A DNA stretch of 41,594 bases from Cudoniella acicularis. Taxonomy: Eukaryota > Ascomycota > Leotiomycetes > Helotiales > Helotiaceae. The stretch lies in NCBI GenBank assembly GCA_013054445.1, contig JAAMPI010000362.1, positions 1 to 41,594 on the forward strand, written 5' to 3'. The notes beneath the pieces are model-generated. The model saw only the letters and a list, made by a program, of their open reading frames with translations, had not been told where the DNA came from and ran no database searches. How positions within the stretch are numbered: the first letter of the stretch is position 1; each line of letters begins with the position of its first letter. Shown piece by piece: positions 1 to 10,375 of the stretch. The translations under genes and the position numbers were made by a program.

Positions 1-1
1 G

Positions 2-151
2 GCGGAAAGCGAGGCTGAAGAGGAAAGCGAGGAAGAAACCGATGAAGATGCGGAAGAAAGTGAGGAGGAAGATGCATCTAGCGAAGAAGGTTCCGAGGTA
101 GAAGACGAGAGTGATGACGATGACAATGAGCACGACAGACTCGTCAAATGA
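2..151 (+). CDS. 3' end of an unknown gene, acidic C-terminal tail (partial)
   Basis: The first 150 bases read open in one frame and end at a TGA (149-151). The encoded 49 residues are almost entirely Glu, Asp and Ser, ending in a short basic tail (...HDRLVK). Acidic, serine-rich tails of this kind are common at the C-terminus of nucleolar and chromatin proteins and are likely CK2 targets, but composition alone does not identify the protein. The gene begins outside the window. It converges on the minus-strand gene that ends at 786. That the stretch is coding is likely from its consistent acidic codon pattern; its function is unknown. Confidence 0.6.
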   Translation, partial: AESEAEEESEEETDEDAEESEEEDASSEEGSEVEDESDDDDNEHDRLVK

Positions 152-785
152 GGCTACATGTAGACGGGAAGTCTGAAACCAAAGCATTTTTCGCACAGCA
201 TGAAATATTGGGTCACAAAACACGTAAAGCCACGAAAAAAAGCCTCCGGCATTACTATTAGCCTACGGCTCGCAGCCTGGCATATTACTATCTGGTTTTG
301 CCTACAAACACGAAATAATTGTGGCATGGGTATTGATCGGTCCTGGCCGAATGAAGATGGACAATGCCCGAAACAGTCCAGGCGCAAATCATCTAGAAGC
401 AGCCTCTAGCCATCCCAGTCGCAAATCAAGAATGCATAATAACTGTACAGAAACCAATAAGTAGGCCTGACGAGAATAGAAATCTGACTAGTCCTGGTGA
501 AAAAAAAAGCTCAAAGACTCCTGAACCTCTACCAATTGAAGTTCATATGCTGCCGCGTAATCGTAATTGTACAAAGAACATAAAAACATGACCATTGGTC
601 AACCATCAACTTGAAGGCTCCACTGCTCTGACGAAGAGGGAACGCTACAATACTATGTGCAGCGCACCCCGTCAAGTAGAAAAGAAGGGCTCCGTAGGTC
701 GATGTGTTACGATATTTAAGAATCGTCTTCACCAGCGACGGCTATGAAACGAGTTAGCCACGGAACAATCCAAACGTCATGTATA
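152..785. other. Convergent 3' intergenic spacer
   Basis: This stretch lies between the stop of the partial + gene and the stop of the minus-strand zinc-knuckle gene. It must hold both 3' UTRs. A short A run (about 500-508) is the only notable feature. The small ORFs on both strands have no recognisable domains and look accidental. Confidence 0.6.
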
Positions 786-3760
786 TTACCTGTATGCTTC
801 CGCGACTACAGGTGCTGGTCGCTTCAGGTCAATCTTTCTGCCGTTGCTCGCTTTTCGACTGGGTTGAACCAATTTTCCTAATATTTCTGCTGAAGTGGGA
901 CTCAGCGGGGATTCCCCCTGATCTGGGCTATTGGTGTCCGAGCGGGGAATGTTCGATGGAGGCACGTTTTCTACTTCAGATTTGGGCTGATCTGTTTGAG
1001 AAGGATTGGTTTCATTCTTGGGTTGAATTTGAGGAGTTGGCTGTGAATTCGGTTGAGGATTAAATCCGTTTGGAGCTGAGCCATTGCTATAGGACCCTCG
1101 AGCACTAGCATAACCCGAATCTTGGCGAAATGGAGGATTTGATTGTGGGTTAGTGACATATGGTGGCTGAACAGGAGGCCCATTCCCATATTGTGGATTT
1201 CCTTGCAATTGATTTTCATAAGGACCAGTAGGGCCATTGTTGTACTGAGGTACTTGACCATAAGGTTGACCATTGTATGGACTATTCTGGGTTACAGTGG
1301 TATTGTACTGAGGTTGGTAGTTAGATGGATCGGCATTGTATTGACCGTTCACAGGCGGCCCATTGAAATACTGAGGATTTGTAGGCGGTCCATAAGGCAC
1401 ATTTCCACGTTGTGGGGGTCCCGAGGGCCCAGGGCTATAAGACGTAAAACTCGATCCACCATATGGAGGATTTCCGTAACCTGCATTCATAGGGTTTCCG
1501 CTCTGGTAAGGCGGATTTGCTGGTGGGCCAAATTGAGGTTGATATTGTTGGCCATTGACATATGAAGGATTTGCGGGCGAACCAAATTGCGGTGGACGAT
1601 TTTGTTGGCTTCCATATGGTGTGTTCGGAGGTGGTTGAAATTGAGGCTGAGGGCCTTGGATGTTATTGTAACCGTTTGTCACGGGTTGAGCAATGCCTAA
1701 CTGGTTTGCTGGAGGCCCTTGATTCATCGATTGGTTACTGAATGGTGACGGAGAAGGGCCGTTTAGTGGAGTTTGGACCATTTCGTCTGGCGGAGGTTTG
1801 GTAAGGAGGCAACGAAGTTTGCTTAACAGGTTTCGGAGCACCAGTGACGCCCAAAGCTGCAAGCCTTGCTTCGGTGGGATCTTCAATTGAAGTCGCCGAT
1901 GCCGCCCCTTCACCAGGTTGAGGAGCCCAAGCATCATCATCAGTTGCAAGACACGGGGTACCGCCTCTTCCATCAAAAATAGGAGTGGTGACATGCGTGG
2001 TAACAACAGCTTTTGTTGATTGTGCCTCAACGTCATTCTTCTGGCGTTTACTTGGTGGCCCATTACTCTGCATTTCTACAGCAGCTTCGAGTGCAATTTG
2101 GTGGTCAACGTCATCTTGTTCATTGTTCATCTCGCCTTCTTCATCAGAATGAGCGCGCTTTCGGGAGAGATTAGAGGTATCTCCATTACTAGCCTGGGTC
2201 CTATGCCGTGCAGCAATCCAGGCTTGGACTTCATTTATAGGTATCAAAGGTCCATCCAGCACACCCGAGAAAGCTGGATCCTCCTGGAGAAATGACCACT
2301 GTGGAGCATTTCTGATAGATCTCGTAAACTCCTTCAAATTATCTTTCCTGGCATAACGGGATATCGAATTCGTTGGTCTAGGATCGAGGAGCGGAACTGG
2401 AGTTATGTCCAAGTCAGTTGAGAGTGGTTGTGCGAGCGCGACAGTTTCTTGTTTAGCTGGCTCCTTGAAGATGTACTTGAAGTCCCAGTTAAATTGTTGT
2501 GCCTCCTCCTCACTTTCTTTTTGTTCTCCATCTCCCCCCATTCCTGTAGAGGTGGTCTCCCCATTATTAGCAAAGCCTCCAGATTGACGTTTGAGCTCTT
2601 TCAAGATGTCGCCAATCTCGGAATCATGGCGCCCATAAGGTGTACTCGCTCGACTTGACTGTTTTGAATCGCTTGATTGAGCAACCTGGGTATTCTGGGC
2701 AGGTTTGGGCGTTGGCTGTTGAATAGATCCAAGGTTAGACGATGGAGTTTGTGGAGTCTGTTGATGACTATGCGACCCATTCCGTGACCCATCATGTAAT
2801 GTATGAGGCGGCTGGGGTTGAAAGCCGGGAGTGCCCGAATAGCTCGAATCCGAATACTTCCGTTGTGAGCGTTGAAATACCGGAGCATTTTGCGTGACGG
2901 GAACTGGTGGTGGATTATTCCATTGCGGCTGAGGAAACTTTGCGGCAACGCCATAGTTCCCACAATATCCATTTTGGGGTGGATATGAAGCGGGTGGTGC
3001 TTGGTATGGAGCCACAGCTTGAGGAGGACCATAGTTCTGAGGAGGGTTTGATGGGGCTAGACCTCCATATTGCGGAGGGCCACTAGATGGAGAGAACTGG
3101 CTGTAAGCTGGACCTTGAAAAGTAGGATTGCCGAAATGGGTTACTACCGCTGGAGGGGGTCTGTACGAATGCGGAGCTGGCTGTTGTTGTTGTTGATACG
3201 CAAACTGCGGAGCGGGAGGGTTGAATGGCTGGTTCTGCTGATAAGGTTGATACGGCACTGGGCCAGGCTGTGGTACAAAGTTTTGCGGTGGAAGTGCGGG
3301 TGGACCCGGATATTGTTGGTACGGAGGTTGTTGTGGATGGTTGAAAGCGCTACTTCTGTTACTATACTGCAAAACACTGACAAAGGATGGCTGGAGTAAC
3401 AGAAAAACTCGAAGTCGCTTATATTGTGTGACTTTATAACAACTTTGCAATGGCCATAAGAGTTTGATGATGTTGAGCCATACCAAGGCACATTCGACAT
3501 TGATAATAGACAAAGTGCTAAGTGTGGGTGCTGCAGCAATGCCACTTGGCTATCACAAAACACGTATCATGGCTCCCGTGTATGAGAAAACTGAGATTTA
3601 AGGAGACTTACGCAGTATTTGGTTGAGGTCCTTGGGGACAGGCCACCATAAAATGACCCTCTTGGTTGCAATTAAAGCAGATCGGAGGACGGTTTCCATT
3701 GTTATGTTTGATGGCGCCACCAAAGGGCTGGCCACCTTGGGGCGGCCATGATGCTGACAT
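786..3760 (-). CDS. CCHC zinc-knuckle protein with long Q/P/N/G-rich tail
   Basis: Reading leftward, the ATG at 3760-3758 opens a 149-nt exon (3612-3760) with a zinc knuckle C28-X2-C31-X4-H36-X4-C41, the single-strand nucleic-acid binding motif of retroviral nucleocapsid and many RNA-binding proteins. A 256-nt intron (3356-3611, GTAAGT...AACAG) joins it in phase to a long exon rich in Pro, Gln and Tyr. A more conserved middle follows (about 2300-2700), containing the stretch FNWDFKYIFKEP and a likely helical block ending near AWIAARHR. A second low-complexity part (1735-790) is made of repeats such as NPPYG, NPQYFNG and GNPQYGNG, and the protein ends in a basic motif (GRKIDLKRP) before TAA at 786. 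The two halves lie in different frames that overlap between about 1735 and 2063. The join is either a short intron with weak sites (for example 55 nt, GTGCTC...CCAG, near 1795-1850) or an indel. A role as an RNA-binding factor is inferred from the knuckle and prion-like tail only. Confidence 0.78.
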
Positions 3761-4546
3761 TGTGAATGCTAGATTACTTTTTCTTGAAAGTCATCGAGCC
3801 GACGCTTAATCCCTGTGGCGGATAACAGGAAAGATGAAAACTTTTGACGCGTGGTTTGATTTGAAGACCAGAAGAGCTCCGCCAAAAGTGGTGGCAAGGA
3901 GCAAGGACTGGAAATATTGCTGTGCTGTTCGAGGAAAAGTAGTCAAGGCGCCGTGAAACGTATGTAGTTGTCCGTCAAGATACAACGCTGCGACCACGTG
4001 AAATGCAGCTGCAAGATATCTCTACAGCAAGAAGGAACCAAATGGCGGGGATCACCCGACCTTGTGCAAGAGAGTGACTTGAAAATTCAATGAAGAGCAA
4101 CTTGTTTCTTTAAAAAGAGATAGGGATGGAAAATTGAACTCGAGGAGACAGTTTGAGAAACAAATTCACTGGAAGCAACAAAATCGGGTAACCTTAGCTC
4201 CAGGATGTGGGTGCCCTGGTTGGCGCTAGTCCTAGTTAGGCACGCTAGCTACGGCAAGATGAAGGCCATGAGGCGCGGCGCCTGGAGTCGTGTTTCTTGA
4301 TAATCGCCTCGTGCAGTGCATTTTGATATTATTGCCGCCATCTGGATTGAGTCAAGACAACCTCTTTGGCGCTCTAACCCCGACTCCTCTGCCATGACAT
4401 AACGCAGTCTCAGTTTCAACGGGGCGACTATGTTGTTGTGCCAGCAATTACCATTGAAAGAAACCGCATGTCTACTCTGCCACTTTCCTTCCACACCAGA
4501 GCTCCGTGGTATCTAGTGCGGTCGATAGCCTGCGTACTTTTGCAAC
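3761..4546. promoter_or_regulatory. Divergent promoter region (zinc-knuckle / PPG1)
   Basis: These 786 bp separate two divergent start codons, so they should hold both promoters and both 5' UTRs. A CACGTGA E-box-like site lies at 3995-4001. A GC-rich near-palindrome (GGCGCGGCGCC) lies near 4275. No TATA box in a convincing position and no conserved ORF were seen. Confidence 0.5.
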
Positions 4547-5661
4547 ATGCCTGGCCTGCCTTGTAAGCTGGAACTTGGATTTTGGGCTTGGGTTTATATC
4601 TGACTTTTGTCAATAGCTTCTGTTGATCTTGACGAGTGTATAGAAAGCCTTTACAAGAAGAACTTGCTCGCAGAATCTGTTATCGAGGCAATATGCGCGA
4701 AAACGAAGGAGCTGTTAATGCAAGAGAGCAATGTTGTGCATGTGCAAGCACCAGTTACTGTTGTTGGTGATATACATGGCCAGTTCTTCGATTTGATCGA
4801 GATATTCAAAATAGGAGGATGGTGTCCAGATACCAACTACCTTTTTCTGGGTATGCATGGTGTGTCTGACAACAACATATCTGACTTTTCTACAGGTGAT
4901 TACGTAGATCGTGGGATGTTTAGTGTGGAAACGATTTCCCTTCTTGTTTGTTTGAAGCTTCGATACCCTCACCGAGTACATCTAATTCGAGGAAATCACG
5001 AATCGAGAGGAGTTACGCAGTCTTATGGCTTTTACACGGAATGCTCGAGAAAATATGGAAATGCTAATGTTTGGCATTACTTTACGGATATGTTTGATTT
5101 TCTTACCCTGAGCGTTGTCATCAATGACCAGATATTCTGCGTCCATGGAGGTATGCTGGTGCTTACAATCCTGGGGTTAAATGCTTACCGATCAATCTAG
5201 GACTTTCACCCTCTATCCATTCTATCGATCAAATCAAGATAATAGACCGCTTTCGCGAGATCCCCCACGAGGGTCCTATGGCAGATCTGGTTTGGTCCGA
5301 TCCTGATTCTGAACGAGACGAATTCTCCCTATCGCCACGAGGCGCAGGCTATACATTCGGCGCCCAAGTCGTGAAGAAATTTCTCGAAGTGAACAACATG
5401 TCTCACATCCTACGTGCACACCAACTTTGCCAAGAAGGCTACCAGGTTCTGTATGACGATCGATTAAGTACCGTTTGGAGCGCTCCGAATTACTGTTACA
5501 GATGCGGGAACATGGCGAGCGTATTGGAAGTCAGTGATACAGGAGAAAGATTCTTCAACGTCTTTGCCGCTGCCCCAGAAAACGATTTACACAAGGGAGA
5601 TGCACAAGGTGGGCAGGATAAAATCGCGGATGGCAGTGCGCTGCCAGATTACTTCTTATAA
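4547..5661 (+). CDS. ppg1: Serine/threonine phosphatase catalytic subunit, Ppg1 type (PP2A family)
   Basis: A 321-residue metallophosphatase (PPP/PP2A family) that removes phosphate from Ser/Thr. The start is a 16-nt first exon (4547-4562). Three introns follow (4563-4616, 4851-4895, 5151-5200), all GT-AG and in phase. The metal-binding and catalytic signatures are intact: GDIHG 56-60, GDYVDRG 84-90, GNHE 116-119, H167 in VHGG, RAHQL 240-244 and the [11 protein letters not shown] block. The C-terminus ends DYFL, the leucine-carboxymethylation tail of PP2A, PP4 and PP6. Features such as [31 protein letters not shown] and HQLCQEGYQ match yeast Ppg1 better than Pph21, Pph3 or Sit4. In known systems Ppg1 works with the Far/STRIPAK-type complex and affects glycogen and signalling; its partners here cannot be seen. 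The alternative name is PP4-like. The family assignment is very secure and the Ppg1 subtype is fairly secure. Confidence 0.95.
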
Positions 5662-5906
5662 GATACCAAGAAAGACTCATGTTTGATGAGAAATGTACAG
5701 GCACGCCGGTTATAGAGTACTTTGGTATAGAAAGCCAAAACCCTGTATGATGTCGAATTTGCAAATCATAAATTCATGAACCCTGCCGATGATTCTCTGC
5801 ATCGTTCTGATGTGCAGTTAGTCGTAATGTCGTGGGTAGCTACAACTCATGTATCCTCAATTGCTCTCATGAGCCATAAACTTTTCCGTTCCAGTCTTTC
5901 CGGTAT

Positions 5907-7052
5907 CTACCAGTCCTTTGCAATGTCAAATGCCCATTCAAACTCCAGATGGCGCTTCTTATCATCATCAACAAATGTAGAAACAGCCGTGTAGTGGCCT
6001 CGTGCAAGCATGCCAGATGGTGCGTCTTCTTCAGCAACTATAACCCAAAAATTAGCAAAGTATTATGGTTGTCCCTGAAACATATAACTTACATCTCTTA
6101 GAGTAGACGGGGGTTTGATCAGAATTCGGTGCGTATGATCCCTAAATGGAGATGTTAACACACTTTAACATCTTCACGCTCGGCGCATAGCGACATACAA
6201 TCATTTCTTGATCCTTGCTGACTCTAATTCCCTTCCGCTTGACGATCTGGACATAGTGCAAGCCGCTCAGAATCTCATGCTGGACCTTGAACTTGGCAGT
6301 CATGCTGAACTTGACTCCTTCCTTAATCTTGAATGGCTTTTCCTTCAGTGTCTTCTCGCTACCCTTTTCGGCAAGATCGATCGTGACCGGAGGCCGGCCT
6401 TCGGAGTCCATGGTCAGGGAGAGAATGATGCAGTGTCGGGGATCGTTGGGATCAGAAAGGTCTTTGCCAGCGCCTCCTAGACCAAGGGATTGTTTGTATC
6501 TTTGCATAGCTTCATCATCGGCATCTGGGAGTCAAAAGTAAGGTTAGCAGTTGTGCTAGGAATGAAGCAGAGAAATAGCGTGTTGGTGGCAGAGAGAGAT
6601 TTTAAACTGCATAACTATCCAGCAATGCTAGAATAGAGTGGCAGGAATCGTGAGTCAACCTTGTCTGTCAAAACAAAGCCTTTTGTTGGTCACCTCGACA
6701 GCAATAGAAGACTTATCACCCAAAGCCATCATTGTACGAAGGTTACCCAGGTACAGCTGCAGCTTTGATCGGTAGGACAAGCCCTCCGTAATCTCCTGTC
6801 ATCATCTAGCCGAGCATTGGAGCCAGCTTGCGAAGCTCTTGTGAAGGGAGGATGGCCCGTCTCTGAAAAAATGAAAAGAAGGAAAAGGTCGAGAGGGCTC
6901 GTAAGATGTCCTGTTCAGAGGGGCCATCAGAGTCGCGACTCAAAATCGTACATACCCAACTTGTTGTATTCGTCCATCGTCTTCTTCTCCCCCACCTTGA
7001 ACCCCTCAGTCTGGTCTGGCAGAAGCTCCTGGTCATTGCTAGCGGACGCCAT
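5907..7052 (-). CDS. rdi1: Rho GDP-dissociation inhibitor
   Basis: A 200-residue RhoGDI, which binds prenylated Rho/Rac/Cdc42, extracts them from membranes and holds them GDP-bound in the cytosol. Four exons join in phase: 6956-7052, 6199-6524, 6093-6141 and 5907-6037. The N-terminal regulatory arm carries the family's GFKVGEKKTMDEYNKLDADDE pattern (the switch-binding helix-loop-helix). The immunoglobulin-like domain follows, with SLGLG, the central MTAKFKVQ-type beta segment, LHYVQIVKRKGI and MIGSYAP. The end is EWAFDIAKDW, the classical RhoGDI C-terminus that packs round the geranylgeranyl pocket. Intron 1 is 431 nt (6525-6955), far longer than the other two (57 and 55 nt), although the protein joins perfectly across it. 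The gene is divergent from the Bqt4-like gene. Identity is very secure. Confidence 0.97.
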
Positions 7053-8226
7053 GCTTGCAAGTTGTTGATCTTATCTGAAGGTTGTAATGAGATCAACCCA
7101 GATACCTCTTTATGTGAGATTCCGAGCTGTGGTTGTAAGTTGGTCCAAGGCTTGACCTTGGAAGGGTGTTTGTGATTAATCTGCTGTGGGGTCGTGTTGA
7201 AGCCCCCTGTCAGCGACCGTCACCGCCTTTTCTGCCAGGTCCCAGGCTCTGAAAACGAATGAGTGGAATGAGAAAGGGGGGAGTTCTACAGTATTCAAGT
7301 AGAAAGCAGGGAATAGCAGCCACCCTCGATGAGTAATTACACCTACATGTCGATATCTCCTCTCCGTCTACTTTATGGCGACCAATTTTCAATTTCACTC
7401 GCATTTCTTCCAAGTTACTTCACTACCTGGGCAGTTTTCAACATACCCAAGCACGTGATCACGATTCAGGGGCATTGCTTTTCCTGAGACAACTGGGAAG
7501 TCTCGAAAATGCCGAAAGCCTCAATCCCATTGTGAGGGAAATGTCCATTTGGCTTTTTCTTCTCCCTCTTGAACATCAAGCTCCTCAAGAAACCTTACAC
7601 CCTGAATCGAGAGCGTGGCGTACCTCGAGATCTCGAGTGCTCTGCAGCGGACAACGCACTGTGCTGGTGCTCAATTCGGGAAGGTCTCGTCAATACCCCA
7701 GCCCCCCGGCGCTCGTCTGTGAAAGCGAAGTAGCCTCGCTGGTCAGAACACTACTTGTACGCCGTGACCTGCGAACCTCTCCATATCTGCTCCGGGGTTA
7801 TCCTTCATTTCTCCAATCCTTGAGACATTTGCGCATCTCTACTGCGATTGCATTCTTATCGCATCCGACATCCAGCTCCTCGGCGGCCTACTGTCTCTTC
7901 TAGCCAGTGAGGTTATCCCGCCACGGTTGTCGCCTGTGCATTTCTAAAGCGCCCAATCGATAAACGGTTTGCGCTCGAGAAAACCGAGACCAAACTGAGT
8001 CGCATTTGTAGCCCACTACAGCGCTGCTCATACGTGAATAGGTGAGCTGAAATCCTTCCCCAGATGCTTGTCATCTAGCCTACGCGCGACTATATATCCA
8101 ATAACCACTTCAACTGCTGACTTGATGGTGCTGCAGGAGCGCGACTCAGTAATCCGCCCTCCGCTTTCGGTCGAACTTCATCGCAGAAACCCTCCCAAGA
8201 TATCCATACTTGCGAACTGCATTGCA
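7053..8226. promoter_or_regulatory. Divergent promoter region (RhoGDI / Bqt4-like)
   Basis: These 1.17 kb separate two divergent ATGs. CACGTGATCACG at 7452-7463 combines an E-box with an adjacent half repeat. A 142-codon ORF at 7475-7903 has no domain or plausible start context and is treated as chance. Upstream of the Bqt4-like ATG the frame stays open back to about 8068 and includes an in-frame ATG near 8125, so a longer N-terminus cannot be excluded, but MAPNRHLPAR fits the family start better. Confidence 0.5.
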
Positions 8227-9574
8227 ATGGCGCCGAATCGACATCTTCCCGCTCGGGTTAATCCCTTGATGACGGAGGAGATCCCATCATGTAAGGCGAC
8301 GCGCCAATCGCGATAATTTACACCAGACTGACAACCACAGATGAGACCCTCGTTGCTCGTCGTCGCCTTGGCCAGACGGATCTTGCAGTGAAGGCTGGAC
8401 AGGTGGGAACATCAAACTCTACCAAGCCAAAGAATTTGGGTACTTTCGATTACGCGCATCTTCGCGCTCCGTTGCCGAAAGGAATCATGTCTGGCATATT
8501 TCGCCCATCCCCGGCCTCGTACTTCCTGATGCGCCGCAGTATTGACGGATACATTAGCGCTACAGGCATGTTCAAGGCAACATTCCCATACGCCGAGGTC
8601 GATGAGGAGGAAATGGAGCGGAAATACGTGAAGAGCCTCGAGACGACCTCGACTGATGAGACTGCAGGCAATGTATGGGTTAGTCCTACAAGCGCACTTC
8701 AGCTCGCAGAGGAATACCAAATCCTGCCCTGGATCAAGGCTCTGTTAGACAATACTCCAATCGAGGTCAACCCCAGCAAAGACAAGGACGGGTCAATCAA
8801 GCCAATTCAAGAACCACCGAAATACCTCGTTATGCCTCCAGAGTCCCTTGCTGCACCCACACCCAGCAGAGGCCGTCCTCGCCGGTCTGCATCTCCAAGC
8901 AAGATCGCGTCGCCAAAAAAGAGTACAGCATCCACAAGATCACGAAAATCGACGAAGAAAGAAGACTCGGCTGAGCCATCCGCCAAACTCGCCAACAAGA
9001 ACCTCCAGCAAGCCTTGAAAGCTGCCAATGAGAAAGTTGAGGATGCTGAGTCAAAAACGATAGAGGTTGCTACAAATGGGGTTCTACCGATCGTGGAGGA
9101 GCCGAAAGCAGAAGAGCCAAAGGAGGAGCCTGTCGTGGTTGTAAACATTGATACTGATATTCAAAAAACCGGTGATGTCGAAGCCACTCATACGCACGTT
9201 GTTGTCGAAATGCCAGTGGGAGCACCTGAGTTGCCATTGCCGGAAGATACAGAGGCTATGATTGCAAAGGCTAAAGAAATGGTTGAGGCAGCAGTCGAGA
9301 GTCAGAATAGCGAATCCGTCAATCTCCCAAAGAGAGCCAAGCGAAAATCAGAGGAGGTTGAAGAAGAGGACAAAGAGGAGGGAGCCGAGGAACCAGCCCC
9401 ATCAAAGAAACCGAAGATAGAGTCGGATTTGAAGAAAGAGCGCGTAAAGACAAGAGCCTTGATTGGTATCAGTGCGACTTTGGCTCTTGGGTAAGCCTCC
9501 TCTCAGCGAATACCGAAGTCGCTTGCTAACCCATGTGCAGTGCTGCAGTTCAATATGCATTCAGTATTTTGTGA
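8227..9574 (+). CDS. bqt4: Bqt4-like KilA-N/APSES protein with C-terminal membrane anchor
   Basis: A 415-residue protein in three exons (8227-8290, 8341-9490, 9541-9574). After a short N-terminal arm, about residues 50-155 form an APSES/KilA-N fold (FDYAHLRAPLP, YFLMRRS.DGYISATGMFKA, AEEYQILPWIKALLD). The middle is low-complexity, with basic SPSK repeats followed by an acidic EE/KK-rich part and likely nuclear signals (KRAKRK, SKKPKIE). The last exon supplies the end of a single hydrophobic segment (about the last 22 residues, ALIGISATLALGAAVQYAF), leaving a tail anchor at the very C-terminus. That order, KilA-N then disordered linker then terminal membrane segment, is the layout of fission-yeast Bqt4, the inner nuclear membrane protein that tethers telomeres and stabilises Bqt3. 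Many fungal databases label such proteins StuA-like because of the shared DNA-binding fold; the tail anchor argues against a soluble transcription factor. The Bqt4 role is inferred from architecture. Confidence 0.88.
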
Positions 9575-10375
9575 TGAACGCATTTATTTCCCATTCATAA
9601 TTCCCTTTGTAATTGGGGGCGTTGATTCTGAGTGTCAGGCTACATACTCTCGCTCTGGATACCCCTGTCTGGATCGACCCCGTTTCAAGTACAAATGGCA
9701 AGATATTTGCACGCTTGACGAAGTCCGCCCTGTTACGGGTCATGTTTGATAGGCTTTTTTTTAATTTAAAGAATGTTAAGAAATAGCAAGGTTGGGAAAC
9801 ATGCTGGTGGGTACGATATTGGGAAATTGCTCACGTCACAATCCTGATGTGAGTCTTACGTTAATAAAGACATTACAAAGTATCGCTGTGAAACATCAAA
9901 ACTTGGAAGTCTTGTGAGTTTTCCAACTCCATAAGTCGCAGTAGAACTGAAGGATATCCCTTGCAGTTGGGTAGTTGCTAAGGCCTCTCCATACCAAGTT
10001 CAAAACTACTCGATCCTGCAAGTGGAGGGGCATCTAGCACAGCCGGCCAAAAGGAGCGGTAATTTTGTTCTATCATGGGCACTTGATCGGTGGTTCGTAA
10101 CTATAACTTGCGTCTTTACCCCTCGATTTCAAACTGTCAGACCGGTCGGGGCGAGAGATGTGGTCGCTCCTTCCTTCAGCATCAAAAGAGGTAATCGCTC
10201 CTTCCTCAAGTCTTAAGCGAGCGGCTTCACTTCCATCACCCTCAACTTCTGCGACGAAAAAGTGTTCCTCTTTCTCCAGAACCCTCATCATTATACCCTC
10301 TCACCGTCATCGATAGTGGTCATATCACGCCGAATAACCATACAGGCTGTGCGCCAACTGGGTGGATTGTCAATC
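9575..10375. other. Intergenic spacer, nothing recognisable
   Basis: These 800 bp follow the Bqt4-like stop and precede the ATG of the large acidic protein. They must hold a 3' UTR, a promoter and a 5' leader. The frame of the next gene is open back to about 10262, so a slightly earlier ATG is possible. Small ORFs here have no recognisable domain. Confidence 0.5.

Noticed and set aside
1143..1565. 140-codon + ORF opposite the zinc-knuckle tail
   Set aside because: It is the antisense shadow of the Pro/Gln/Gly repeats, rich in Arg/Ile/Trp, with no domain.
7475..7903. 142-codon + ORF in the RhoGDI/Bqt4 promoter
   Set aside because: No recognisable domain and located in a divergent promoter; treated as chance.
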